Shown here in pieces: positions 46,361-55,104 of a DNA stretch of 64,000 bases (position 1 is its first letter; each line of letters opens with the position of its first letter). This stretch comes from Allobosea lathyri. Lineage in GTDB: Bacteria; Pseudomonadota; Alphaproteobacteria; Rhizobiales; Beijerinckiaceae. Position numbers and translations under genes: made by a program. Location of the stretch: assembly GCF_900108245.1 (NCBI RefSeq), contig NZ_FNUY01000006.1, positions 124,001 to 188,000 on the forward strand, given 5' to 3'. Below the pieces are notes generated by a model, which saw only the letters and a list, made by a program, of their open reading frames with translations, was not told the DNA's origin and made no database searches.

Positions 46361-47691
46361 GCTGGATTCCTGAACGACCGGGCAGCGCGACGCAAACCCA
46401 TGCGGCGGCGCTCGTGCCCTGCGCGGCGCGCGCGCGCAACGGCTTTTCGCGATGGTCCGGGGTGCAGGCAGGGCATTGCGCGGGCATGACGGCAAGATGC
46501 GGGAACCGCGGGAAACCCGTCTCCCGGATGGGAGAAGGGCAGGGACGAGGGGGCGCCGCCGCTCGTTGGGCTGCAACGGCGCCGCCGCGCCATCTGGTTC
46601 AGCCGCAGGCCCTGATCCGGCGCTCCGCGCCCCCTGCTCCCATCCGGGAGAAGGGAAGAGGCGTCGCGCCATGCCTCGCCGTCATGCTCGGGCCTGTCCC
46701 GAGCATCCACGTCTTGAACACGGCCTTCGACCAGCGAAGACGTGGATGGTCGCCACAGGGGCTACCATGACGCGTGGCGGTTCCCATCAAACTAATCCCC
46801 GTCCACCCAACCAGCCTTATCCTGCCTCCACCTCATCCCCGAGGGGCAGCCATCCGGAGGTGTGCCGTTGGTGGGGATGGGGGCGGCGCCTGCGGGTGGA
46901 GTCACGATCCACACTCGGGAGGCTTCGGGAACCGCCCTGGGGGTAATACGGCCCCTGCGCGAGGAGCTCGCTGGAACGGTCGATGGCATCAGGCTTGTCG
47001 CCCCGTACCGGAGTAGACGCGACGACCCGATGAGGGGAGCTGGCGTCGAAACGGCTCGCGGTGACGAAAATGACCCTCGACCCGCTAAGCGCGGCCCGGA
47101 GTCACAAATCGCCGACGAGCGGAGCGCCACGGGGCGTGCGGATGGTGGCTCAATCCATCCGCGCCGCGACCTGGCTCAATGGTTGCGGCAAGATACCCCC
47201 GCGCCTCGCGGCGCTCCGCTGCCCCTCATCATCAACCGACGCGGCGACGCGGGCGGGGATTTTGCACGCGTCCCTTCTCCCCTCGCGGGAGAAGGTGGCA
47301 GCGCGAAGCGCTGACGGATGAGGGGGGCGCCGTGAGCTTTCCGACTGATCCGGCCACGACGCCGGCCCGGTCAGGGCGCGGCGCCCAGCCCGGACAGGGC
47401 ACGGCGCCCCCTCATCCGTCTGCTTCGCAGACACCTTCTCCCGCGAGGGGAGAAGGGAAGCGGCCCGCAAGGGCGACCAAGCGGCAGATGGCGTCGTCGC
47501 GCCGTCTGGTTCAGGCGCAGGCCCTCATCCGGCGCTCCGCGCCACGCCATTCATGAAGAAATGGCTCCTCAGGATGAGGGCTGTGGGAATCTCCAGAAAT
47601 GCGATGAGGGAGCGTGGCGGCGCAAAAAATGGTATCGCCCCGGCAACGCCCTTCAACGAGGGACATGCAAGACAGGCAAGCGGAGACCGGC
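46361..47691. other. Repeat-rich stretch without a convincing gene
   Basis: About 1.3 kb. It holds family-E palindromes at 46526-46662 and 47266-47460, a D2 hairpin at 46679-46775 and a B fragment at 47559-47582. A plus-strand frame (46862-47314) and a minus-strand frame (46792-47130) exist in the unique centre, but neither has a domain, a clear start or steady coding character; this may be a decayed gene. Confidence 0.6.
47266..47460. repeat. Palindromic repeat, family E
   Basis: CCCTTCTCCCCTCGCGGGAGAAGGTGGC ... CTGACGGATGAGGGGGGCGCC and its reverse (GGCGCCCCCTCATCCG ... CACCTTCTCCCGCGAGGGGAGAAGGG), each read in two pieces. The same element is inside both 280-bp units. Confidence 0.8.
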
Positions 47692-47958
47692 ATGGCCAGG
47701 AAGACCCCCGAACAGCTCGCCCAGGAATTCGAGGGCCGCAAGGCCAAGGGGCTGGCCAAGGGCGGCGCGGCCTATTGGCCCAATGTGCTGGCGAATGCGG
47801 TGCTGAAGCTCACCACTGGCGGCAGCGAGATCAGCGTCGCCACGCTGCTGGAGCTGATCGGGAAGGACGCCGAATCGAACGACGTCAAGCTGAAGGCCGG
47901 CGCCATCGAGGCGATCGCGCGCTTGCGCCAGGCGGTGGCGAAGGGCGCGGACGCTTAG
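47692..47958 (+). CDS. Small conserved hypothetical protein
   Basis: An 88-residue protein: ARKTPEQLAQEFEGRKAKGL, KGGAAYWPNVLANAVLKL, then SVATLLELIGKDAESND and a helical end. It has no membrane segment or known motif. GCGGAGACCGGC precedes the ATG at 47692. The composition is typical of the host genome. Function unknown. Confidence 0.6.
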   Translation: MARKTPEQLAQEFEGRKAKGLAKGGAAYWPNVLANAVLKLTTGGSEISVATLLELIGKDAESNDVKLKAGAIEAIARLRQAVAKGADA

Positions 47959-47985
47959 AGCGTGCCGATTTCGCTCGGAACCTCC

Positions 47986-48098
47986 CCCGTCATCCTGGAC
48001 AAGCGGCGAAGCCGCGCAGATCCGGGAGCCATCATAGGGCTCCGGAGCCCTGCGATGGATCCCGGGTCTCCGCTTCGCTGCGCCCAGGATGACGGCGT
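47986..48098. repeat. Palindromic intergenic repeat, family A
   Basis: CCCGTCATCCTGGACAAGCGGC ... CCGGGAGCCATC ... GATGGATCCCGGG ... GCCCAGGATGACGGCG. A half family-E arm (CTTCTCCCGCGAGGGGAGAAGG) follows at 48140-48163. Confidence 0.85.
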
Positions 48099-48185
48099 GT
48101 TTCCGCGCATAATCAGCACGGTCCAAGCCGCCAAAGCCTTCTCCCGCGAGGGGAGAAGGGCAGCAGGCCGGGCGGTTGCGCCGTC

Positions 48186-48686
48186 TCAGGCGCCCTTCAG
48201 GCGGGTGTTGCACTGGCTGTAATAGCCGCCGCCCTTCTGGATCCATTTCAGGTCGCCATTGCCGCCATTGGCCTTGTTGACGTTGTACTGGTCGTTGCAG
48301 GTCTTGAAGCGCTGCTTGCCGGCGGTCTCGCTGGCATATTTCGGGTCGACCTTGGTCGGGAAGACGGCGTTGCCGGCTGAGACCGGGGCGGCTGCGGCGG
48401 GCTTTGCCGGGGCGGCGGGCGCTGCCGCTGCGGGCTTCATTGGATTGGCCGGCGCAGCGGCCGGGGTTGCGGCGGCAGCAGGCGCGGGGGTTGCGCTGTC
48501 GGAGCACTGCGCCTTGCGGAAATCGTTCCAGGACTGGCCGCCGAGCGTGTTGCCGGTCTTGGCAGCGTTATACTTGGTGCTGCATTCCTTCATCGTCAGC
48601 GCCTGGGCCGGCGTGGCGAGGGGAAGAACGAACCCGCCCGCGAGCGCGAACAGGCTGACAGCGAATGCGGTTTTGATGTGCGTCAT
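48186..48686 (-). CDS. Secreted protein with PsiF-like cysteine repeat
   Basis: A 166-residue exported protein: signal peptide (residues 1-29, ending TPAQA), a first repeat MKECSTKYNAAKTGNTLGG then SWNDFRKAQC, an alanine/proline linker (about 65-105), and a second cysteine motif FKTCNDQYNVNKANGG with GGYYSQCNTRLKG at the end. The first repeat resembles the PsiF repeat common in Hyphomicrobiales; function unknown. GAGGATCGACGATC precedes the ATG. Confidence 0.75.
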   Translation of the reverse strand: MTHIKTAFAVSLFALAGGFVLPLATPAQALTMKECSTKYNAAKTGNTLGGQSWNDFRKAQCSDSATPAPAAAATPAAAPANPMKPAAAAPAAPAKPAAAAPVSAGNAVFPTKVDPKYASETAGKQRFKTCNDQYNVNKANGGNGDLKWIQKGGGYYSQCNTRLKGA

Positions 48687-48885
48687 GATCGTCGATCCTC
48701 ACAGGCGTCGCCCGCTGGGTGCAGCGGCCAGACGGCTCATTCCGCCTGGCCGCGCATTCCTGAATCAGGTCCTAAGCTGTGGCGAATGAATGGCAGATGA
48801 CAGGGGGTGCCGAGGAGGTTGAAGTTTTCGCGGCTGTTGTACTGTCGCGCGGCTGTCCCCTTGCTTGCTGCCGGCCCATCAGCGT

Positions 48886-49344
48886 CTATGCGACGACCTC
48901 GCCGGCGATGACGCCCTTGCGGAAGAGGAAGCAGCCATAAGGTCTGGGGTCGCCAACCTGGATCACGGCGAAGCCCGCCTTGGCGGCGTCGTAGAAGGCG
49001 AAGCGCTCGATGCCGACGAGCGGCAGCGGGTGGCCAAGGGCGTGGTCGAGCTCGCGCTGCACCTCCTGCTGGACGGCGGGAATCGCCTGGGGATCACCGA
49101 CGACCTGCATCCGGCGCGCCGGCTCGGGCTCGAAATCGTCGATCGGCAGCAGCGAAAGGATGGCGCGCGCCGCGCGGCCCATGCTCAAGCCGGGCAGCCG
49201 GATCAGCCGGCCGCTGGTGGTGGCGCGCGCGACGGTCTCGGCCGGGTGATTGGCGTCGACCAGAGCGAGATCGTCGCCATGGCCCATCGCGGCGAGCAGC
49301 CAGAGCAGATCGGCGGAGAGGACGGGATCGATGCCCTTCAGCAT
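48886..49344 (-). CDS. fucU: RbsD/FucU family sugar mutarotase
   Basis: A 152-residue protein with LKGIDPVLSADLLWLLAAMG, HGDDLALVDANHPAE and FAFYDAAKAGFAVIQVG, the FucU pattern including the catalytic His and Asp of the N-terminal loop. It interconverts sugar anomers, most likely of L-fucose or a similar deoxy sugar. It is last in an operon behind the amidohydrolase (15-base gap) and aldo/keto reductase genes. Confidence 0.88.
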   Translation of the reverse strand: MLKGIDPVLSADLLWLLAAMGHGDDLALVDANHPAETVARATTSGRLIRLPGLSMGRAARAILSLLPIDDFEPEPARRMQVVGDPQAIPAVQQEVQRELDHALGHPLPLVGIERFAFYDAAKAGFAVIQVGDPRPYGCFLFRKGVIAGEVVA

Positions 49345-49359
49345 GATGTCGAGCTCATG

Positions 49360-50208
49360 TCAGTCGCGTCCCCTGTGCGAGAGATAGATCCGGCGCGCCG
49401 TGCCGCCGAAGATGGCGAGCCGCTGCGGCTCGGTGAGCCCGGCCAGCAAGGCGCTCGCCGCGTCGAACCAGCGGTCGTAATCGGCGCGCAGCGTCACCAC
49501 CGGCCAGTCGCTGCCCCAGATCAGGCGCTCGGGACCGAAGCTTGCGAGCAGATGCTCGACAATCGGGCGCAAGATGTCGAGCGTCCAGTCGGGGGCGGCT
49601 TCGGTGACGAGGCCCGAGAGCTTGCATACCGTGTTGGAGTGAGCTGCCAGCGCCGTGATGCCCTCGCGCCAGCCGGTGATGTCGCCGCTGACGAGGTCGG
49701 GTTTGGCGGCGTGGTCGATGACGACGCTCAGGGCCGGGTGGCGGTCGAGGACGCGCAGCATCGGGTCGATATGTTGCGGCCGCAGCAGGGCGTCGAAGAC
49801 GAGATCATGCGCGATCATGGCGTCGAAGACAGGAGCGAGTGTCGGCTTGGCGAGCCAGTTCACGTCCGAGATGTCATGCACCATCGGGCGCAGGCCGACG
49901 AGGAGGGGATTGCCGCTCAAGCGGGCGATGCGCGAATCCGCATCGGGCGCATCGAAATCGCACCAACCGACGACGCCGGCGATGAAGGGTGTGCGCGCGG
50001 CGATATCGAGCAGGAAGGCGGTCTCGGCCTGCGTGGGCGCGGCCTGGACGAGGATGGTTCTGATAATGCCGTGACGGGCGAGCAGGGGGCTGAGATCTTC
50101 GGGGCCGAAATCGCGATGGATCGGGCCGAGCTCCGGTGTCAGCCAGCCATAATCGCCGCGTGCCAGGGTCCAGAAGTGCTGGTGAGCGTCGATGCGCATG
50201 GCGTTCAT
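49360..50208 (-). CDS. Amidohydrolase, L-fuconolactonase-like
   Basis: A 282-residue metal-dependent hydrolase of the amidohydrolase_2 group (COG3618). Motifs: RIDAHQHFW at the start, VIDHAAKP in the middle and IWGSDWPVV near the end, the usual metal and lactone-site residues. In L-fucose and rhamnose pathways this group opens the aldonolactone. The ATG at 50208 overlaps the reductase stop (ATGA). Confidence 0.87.
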   Translation of the reverse strand: MNAMRIDAHQHFWTLARGDYGWLTPELGPIHRDFGPEDLSPLLARHGIIRTILVQAAPTQAETAFLLDIAARTPFIAGVVGWCDFDAPDADSRIARLSGNPLLVGLRPMVHDISDVNWLAKPTLAPVFDAMIAHDLVFDALLRPQHIDPMLRVLDRHPALSVVIDHAAKPDLVSGDITGWREGITALAAHSNTVCKLSGLVTEAAPDWTLDILRPIVEHLLASFGPERLIWGSDWPVVTLRADYDRWFDAASALLAGLTEPQRLAIFGGTARRIYLSHRGRD

Positions 50209-51239
50209 TGTCCCTCGGTCGGTACGGGGACATCGGCGCCAAGCAGGCTCTGCGCCTTCAGTTCGCCCCAGAGCGCGGCGGGGACGGGGGCTGAGAGCTC
50301 CGCAATCTGGTCGGCGACTTCGGCGGGCGAGACTGCGCCCATCACGAGGCTGGCGACAGCGGGATGTCCCAGCGGGAAATGCAGCGCGGCACGGCGCAAG
50401 GGCACGCCATGGCGGATGCAGACGGCTTCGATCGCGGCGACGCGCGCGAGAATCTCGGGCGGGGCGGGCTTGTAGTTGTATTTCGCGCCTGCGACCGGGC
50501 CTGTCGCGAGGATGCCGGAGTTGAAGACGCCGCCGAGCATCAGGCCGATGCGCTTCTCCAGGGCGAGCGGCATGAAGGAGGCGAGCGCCGGCTGTTCCAG
50601 CAGCGAATAGCGCCCGGCGAGCAGCATGGTGTCGAAATCGCCGGCGCGGGCGAAGCGCTCGCACATCTGCGCTTCGTTGACGCCGACGCCGATCGCCTTG
50701 ACGGCGCCGGACGCGCGCAGGCTTTCCAGCGCGCGATAGGCGCCGTTCATGGCTTGCGAGAAGCGATCCTCGATCGCGTCTGCGCCATGGGTCCAGACAT
50801 CGACATCGTGGATCAGGACGATGTCGAAATGGTCGACGCCGAGCCGCAGCGCCGATTGCTCGAGCGAGCGCATGGCGCCGTCATAGGAATAGTCGAAGCG
50901 CAGCGCATGCGGCAGGCCGCCAAGATAGCCGGAACCTTCGCCGCGCGGGCCGAAGGGCTCGGCGACGCGGCCGACCTTGGTCGAGAGCATGACGTCGCCC
51001 CGTGCCCGCCGAAGTGCCGCGCCGATGCGGTGCTCCGACAGGCCATGTCCATAGAGCGGGGAGGTGTCGAGCAGCGTGATGCCGCCGGTGATGGCGGCTT
51101 CCACGGTGGCGACGGCCTGCGCCTCGTCGAGGCGGGCATAGAGATCGCCGAGCGGCGCGCCGCCGAATCCCAGCGTGGAGACGGCGATGTCGGTGCCCCC
51201 GAGCTTGCGGGTCGGCAGGGCGGGCGAAGCGGCAGGCAT
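50205..51239 (-). CDS. Aldo/keto reductase, L-fucose dehydrogenase-like
   Basis: A 344-residue TIM-barrel oxidoreductase. The catalytic Asp-Tyr-Lys-His set lies in LLDTSPLYGHGLSEH, LSTKVGR and IVLIHDVD. Relatives include pyridoxal 4-dehydrogenase and L-fucose dehydrogenase, and the operon partners (lactonase, FucU) favour the latter. I take ATG 51239; the frame stays open to ATG 51311 through an 18-bp tandem repeat that would add an SVLPTS-repeat tail. Confidence 0.87.
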   Translation of the reverse strand: MPAASPALPTRKLGGTDIAVSTLGFGGAPLGDLYARLDEAQAVATVEAAITGGITLLDTSPLYGHGLSEHRIGAALRRARGDVMLSTKVGRVAEPFGPRGEGSGYLGGLPHALRFDYSYDGAMRSLEQSALRLGVDHFDIVLIHDVDVWTHGADAIEDRFSQAMNGAYRALESLRASGAVKAIGVGVNEAQMCERFARAGDFDTMLLAGRYSLLEQPALASFMPLALEKRIGLMLGGVFNSGILATGPVAGAKYNYKPAPPEILARVAAIEAVCIRHGVPLRRAALHFPLGHPAVASLVMGAVSPAEVADQIAELSAPVPAALWGELKAQSLLGADVPVPTEGQ

Positions 51240-51248
51240 GGCCGAGAC

Positions 51249-51303
51249 CGAAGAGGTGGGCAAGACGGAAGAGGTGGGCAAGACTGAAGAGATGGGCCTG
51301 GCG
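51249..51303. repeat. 18-bp tandem repeat, three units
   Basis: GAAGAGGTGGGCAAGACG recurs at 18-base steps (GAAGAGGTGGGCAAGACT, GAAGAGATGGGCCTGGC). It sits at the 5' end of the aldo/keto reductase frame and keeps its reading frame. Confidence 0.8.
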
Positions 51304-51351
51304 GACGGCATGGGCGCGGTTTCCGGTGTCGGTCAGGTACTATGTGCACGC

Positions 51352-51362
51352 CAACATGTTAG
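51352..51362. promoter_or_regulatory. Probable GntR operator
   Basis: CAACATGTTAG, nearly the palindrome CTAACATGTTAG, lies in the divergent gap between the reductase and the binding-protein gene. The same core (CTAACATGTCAG) lies at 55064, before the aldolase. Confidence 0.5.
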
Positions 51363-51484
51363 CTTGCAACCGCCCAGAAACCGGACTAGCTTGCCCGCCA
51401 AGATCGAGCCTCGGCCCAGCCGGAGCGCTCGTCAATAGGCAGGCCGTAGAAACGGCCGCGTTCACGTCCCAAGGGAGGGAAACG

Positions 51485-52837
51485 ATGACCAAGGACATCC
51501 TCAAGCCGACCCGGCGCACGCTGTTGCGTGGCGCGACCGCCCTGGGGGCGGCCGGCGCGATCGGTTCGCCGCTGGTGCTGCGCGAGGCGCGCGCCCAGGC
51601 CGCTTTCAACTGGAAGCGCTTTTCCGGCACGACGATCGACGTGCTGCTGGTGAAGAACCCGCGTTCCGACCTGATGCAGGCGGCGGAGAAGGAGTTCACC
51701 GAGCTCACCGGCATCAAGGTTTCGGCCGAGCAGGTGCCCGAGCAGCAGCAGCGCCAGAAGGCGGTCATCGAATTCGCTTCGGGCAAGCCGAGCTTCGACG
51801 TCAGCGGCATCTCGCTGCATGTGCAGAAGCGCATGGCCGCCAAGGGCAAGTGGTTCGAGGATCTGACGCCCTATATCAAGGACGCCTCGCTGACCTCGCC
51901 CGACTTCAATTTCGACGATTTCGGCGCAGGCCCGGTCGCCTATGCAAGGCAGGCCGACGGCTCGCTCGATACCATCCCGTTCTTCGTCGACTACTGGATG
52001 GTCTATTACAACAAGGAGCTCTTCGCAGCGAAGGGCGTCGAATACCCGAAGAACATGGACGAAATGGCCACGGTCGCGGCCAAGCTGCACGATCCGGCCA
52101 AGGGCATCGCAGGTTTCGTCTCGCGCGGCCTGAAGAACGCCAACGTTCCGGTCTGGGCGAGCCTCCTCCTCGGCCAGGGCATCGAGACGACCTCGCCCGA
52201 AGGCAAGCTCCTCACCGACACGCCCGAGGCGGCCTGGGCCGGCGAGCTCTACAAGAAGCTCAACAGGGATACCGGTCCCGCCGGCCAGGTCGGCTTCAAC
52301 TGGAACGAATGCCAGACCACCTTCATGCAGGGCCGCGCCGCGATGTGGCTCGACGGCATCGGCTTTGCCACCCCGCTTGAGGATCCGACCAAGTCGCGCA
52401 TCGTCGGCAAGGTCGGCTACGGCATCACGCCGCCCGGCCCGAAGGCGCATCACGCCGGCATGTTCGCCGACGGCATGGGCATTTCGCGCGGATCGCAAAA
52501 GAAGCAGGCCGCCTGGCTCTACCTCCAGTTCATGACCAGCAAGGCGCAGCAGATCGCTATGCTCAAGGCAGGCGCGGGCGCGCCCGGCCGCGCATCGGCC
52601 TATCTCGACACCGACACCATCTCGCAGTCGAAATTCGGCAAGCAGTATTTCGAGTGCCTGCTCGGCTCGGCCAAGGTGGCGCGGGCTGCCTTGCCGCAGA
52701 TCGTCCCGGTGACCGAATTCCGCGACGTCTTCGGCGTGGCACTGACCAATGCGCTCGGCGGGGCCGATGTCGCAGCCGAGCTGAAGAAGGCGACCGAGAC
52801 CTTCGCGCCGGTGCTCGTCAAGAGCGAGCAGGGCTGA
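51485..52837 (+). CDS. ABC transporter sugar-binding protein
   Basis: A 450-residue extracellular solute-binding protein of family 1. It has a twin-arginine-like signal (PTRRTLLRGATALGAAGA ... ARAQA) and conserved PFFVDYWMVYYNKELF and GRAAMWLDG segments. It delivers a sugar to the two permeases that follow. GGGAGGGAAACG precedes the ATG. The cargo is not fixed by sequence; a deoxy sugar or its acid fits the neighbours. Confidence 0.92.
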   Translation: MTKDILKPTRRTLLRGATALGAAGAIGSPLVLREARAQAAFNWKRFSGTTIDVLLVKNPRSDLMQAAEKEFTELTGIKVSAEQVPEQQQRQKAVIEFASGKPSFDVSGISLHVQKRMAAKGKWFEDLTPYIKDASLTSPDFNFDDFGAGPVAYARQADGSLDTIPFFVDYWMVYYNKELFAAKGVEYPKNMDEMATVAAKLHDPAKGIAGFVSRGLKNANVPVWASLLLGQGIETTSPEGKLLTDTPEAAWAGELYKKLNRDTGPAGQVGFNWNECQTTFMQGRAAMWLDGIGFATPLEDPTKSRIVGKVGYGITPPGPKAHHAGMFADGMGISRGSQKKQAAWLYLQFMTSKAQQIAMLKAGAGAPGRASAYLDTDTISQSKFGKQYFECLLGSAKVARAALPQIVPVTEFRDVFGVALTNALGGADVAAELKKATETFAPVLVKSEQG

Positions 52838-52868
52838 GGCTACGACGCCGCGCTTTCGCCAGGGAGCC

Positions 52869-52963
52869 GTCATGGTCGGGCTTGTCCCGACCATCCACGG
52901 CTTCGCTGGGCGAAAGCAGTGTTCAAAACGTGGATGCTCGCCACAAGGGCGAGCATGACGGCG
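52869..52963. repeat. Palindromic repeat, family D2
   Basis: GTCATGGTCGGGCTTGTCCC ... ACGTGGATGCTCGCC ... GGGCGAGCATGACGGC, between the binding-protein and first permease genes. Confidence 0.7.
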
Positions 52964-52979
52964 TGAGTTCGATGACCGC

Positions 52980-53912
52980 ATGACAGCCACAACGACAATC
53001 TCCCAGCCGCTCGCTCCCTTGCAGCAGCCCGCGACGTTCACGCATTCGGCCGATTTCACGCCGCGCTACTGGCTGTTCTCGGTGCCCGCTGTGGTGATCG
53101 TGATCGGCGTGATCGTGTTTCCGTGGCTGTTCACGCTCTACATGTCGGGCCATGACTGGAAGATCGGCGGCGGGCCGGAATTCGTCGGCCTGCAGAATTT
53201 CGCTGAGCTGTTCCGCGATGCGCGCTTCATCGAGTCGATGGGGCATACCGCCTATTTCACCATTCTGGCCGTGGTGCTGCCGGTTTTCTTCGGAACGGCC
53301 GCCGCACTGGTCTTCCACCGCGAATTTCCCTTCCGCGGCGTGCTGCGCACGATCTTCGTGATGCCGATGATGGCGACGCCGGTCGCGGTCGCGCTGGTCT
53401 GGACGATGATGTTCCACCCGCAGCTGGGTGTGCTGAACTACCTGCTCTCGCTGGTCGGAATCGGTCCGCAGAACTGGGTCTACGATCCCAATACGGTGAT
53501 CCCGACGCTGATCCTGGTCGAGGTCTGGCACTGGACGCCGCTGGTCATGCTGATCGTGCTCGGCGGCCTCGCCGGTCTGCCGCGCGAGCCCTATGAATCC
53601 GCGCTGATCGACGGCGCCAATTCCTGGCACATGTTCCGCCACATCACGCTGCCGCTGGTCTGGCCCTTCATCATGGTCGCCATTGTGATCCGCAGCATCG
53701 ACGCGCTGAAGGCTTTCGACACGATCTTCGTGATCACGCAGGGCGGGCCGGGCACGGCCTCGGAGACGCTCAACATCTTCCTCTATCTGCAGGCCTTCCA
53801 GTTCTACAAGATCGGTTACGCCTCGGCCGTGGTGGTGATCTTCTTCGTCATCATCATCATGCTCTCGCTGCTGCTGCTCTATGCGCGCCAGAAGTCGAAG
53901 TGGAACGCGTGA
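52980..53912 (+). CDS. ABC sugar permease 1 (MalF/UgpA type)
   Basis: A 310-residue inner-membrane protein with six helices. The conserved EAA loop reads EPYESALIDGANSWHMFRHI, which docks the ATPase. It starts at ATG 52980, within the binding-protein operon. Confidence 0.92.
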   Translation: MTATTTISQPLAPLQQPATFTHSADFTPRYWLFSVPAVVIVIGVIVFPWLFTLYMSGHDWKIGGGPEFVGLQNFAELFRDARFIESMGHTAYFTILAVVLPVFFGTAAALVFHREFPFRGVLRTIFVMPMMATPVAVALVWTMMFHPQLGVLNYLLSLVGIGPQNWVYDPNTVIPTLILVEVWHWTPLVMLIVLGGLAGLPREPYESALIDGANSWHMFRHITLPLVWPFIMVAIVIRSIDALKAFDTIFVITQGGPGTASETLNIFLYLQAFQFYKIGYASAVVVIFFVIIIMLSLLLLYARQKSKWNA

Positions 53913-53940
53913 TGGCAGCCATCCCTTTCCCGGCTTGTCC

Positions 53941-54019
53941 GTCATTGCGAGCGCAGCGAAGCAATCCAGGGGGACGTCGAGCTCTGGATTGCTTCGTCGC
54001 TACGCTCCTCGCAATGACG
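53941..54019. repeat. Palindromic intergenic repeat, family D
   Basis: GTCATTGCGAGCGCAGCGAA ... GCAATCCAG ... CTGGATTGC ... CTCCTCGCAATGAC. Second copy of the 4321 element, lying between two permease genes of one operon. Confidence 0.85.
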
Positions 54020-54029
54020 GGACGCGATG

Positions 54030-54165
54030 CATCCCCTTCCCCCCGCTTGCGGCGGGGAAGGGCTAGGGATGGGGGGCCGGAAAGCCGGAACGCCATCCGT
54101 CATCGTCACGCCGAGCGGCACTGCCCCCCACCCCAGCCCTCCCCACCGCAAGCGGGGGGAGGGAG
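54030..54165. repeat. Palindromic repeat, family F
   Basis: CCTTCCCCCCGCTTGCGG ... GGGATGGGGGGC and the reverse (GCCCCCCACCCC ... CCGCAAGCGGGGGGAGG), seen once in the window. It lies directly after the family-D copy. Confidence 0.75.
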
Positions 54166-54204
54166 CAGGTTGCGGCTCGCCGCCTTTCCCGGAAAGGCGC
54201 GCTC

Positions 54205-55023
54205 ATGAAACGCCTCGTCACAAAGATCGGCTTCTACCTCTCCGTCTTCGTGCTGGTGTCGCCGGCGATCCTGGTCTTCCTCTGGATGATCTCGCTGTCG
54301 TTCAAGAACGAGCTCGACAACACCGCCTTCCCGCCGGTCTTCATTCCCGATCCGCCGACGTTCAAGAACTATGTCGACGTCTTCGCGCAGAACAACTTTG
54401 CCCTGTACCTCTGGAATTCGATCCTCGTCACCGGCGGGGCGGTGCTGGTCGGGCTGCTTGTCGGCGTGCCCGCCGGCTATGGCATCGCGCGCGGCAAGGC
54501 GACCAAGTTCGCCATCCTGATCCTGGTCGCGCGGATGACGCCAGCGCTCTCATATCTCATCCCGCTGTTCCTGCTGTTCCAGATGACCGGGCTGGTCGGC
54601 ACCATCACGGCGCTGGTGATAACCCATCTCGTCATCACTATCCCGATCATCGTCTGGATCATGATCGGCTATTTCGAGAACGTGCCAATGGAGCTGGAGG
54701 ACGCCGCCCGCATCGACGGCGCCACCAGCTGGCAGGCCTTCCGACATGTCGCACTGCCGCTGGCCAAGCCCGGCATTGTCGTCGGCGGCATCCTCGCCTT
54801 CATCTTCTCCTGGAACAACTTCATCTTCTCGGTGGTGCTCGGCGGCAAGAACAGCCGCACGCTGCCCTCGGCCGTCTACAACTCGCTGACCTTCGAGCAG
54901 ATCTCCTGGGGACCGCTTGCCGCTGCCGCCCTGCTGGTGACGCTGCCGGTGCTGCTGGTGACTGTGCTCGCCCAACGCCAGATCGTCGCGGGTCTCTCGG
55001 CCGGGGGGCTCAAGGACGGGTAG
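54205..55023 (+). CDS. ABC sugar permease 2 (MalG/UgpE type)
   Basis: A 272-residue inner-membrane protein with six helices and the EAA loop MELEDAARIDGATSWQAFRH. GGAAAGGCGCGCTC precedes the ATG. No ABC ATPase gene follows; the next gene is the aldolase. Confidence 0.92.
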   Translation: MKRLVTKIGFYLSVFVLVSPAILVFLWMISLSFKNELDNTAFPPVFIPDPPTFKNYVDVFAQNNFALYLWNSILVTGGAVLVGLLVGVPAGYGIARGKATKFAILILVARMTPALSYLIPLFLLFQMTGLVGTITALVITHLVITIPIIVWIMIGYFENVPMELEDAARIDGATSWQAFRHVALPLAKPGIVVGGILAFIFSWNNFIFSVVLGGKNSRTLPSAVYNSLTFEQISWGPLAAAALLVTLPVLLVTVLAQRQIVAGLSAGGLKDG

Positions 55024-55063
55024 CGCTCCGCGGCGCCGCGCTTGCGGCAGCCATGACCTCAAT

Positions 55064-55075
55064 CTAACATGTCAG
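55064..55075. promoter_or_regulatory. Probable GntR operator
   Basis: CTAACATGTCAG, with the same core as 51352, 30 bases before the aldolase ATG at 55105. This argues that a promoter lies here and that the in-frame ATG at 55069 is not the start. Confidence 0.5.
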
Positions 55076-55104
55076 TTATCAACCTATCCGGAAAGACAAC
55101 CTCC

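Noticed and set aside
45709..46489. Overlapping plus-strand frames across the 280-bp units
   Set aside because: They read through palindromic repeats; the similar proteins only reflect the duplicated DNA.
46792..47314. Frames on both strands in the unique centre of the repeat-rich stretch
   Set aside because: No domain, weak starts, and the plus frame ends inside a family-E repeat. Kept only as a possible decayed gene.
55069..55104. Upstream ATG for the DapA-family gene
   Set aside because: It lies inside the operator-like palindrome and the added residues are not conserved.
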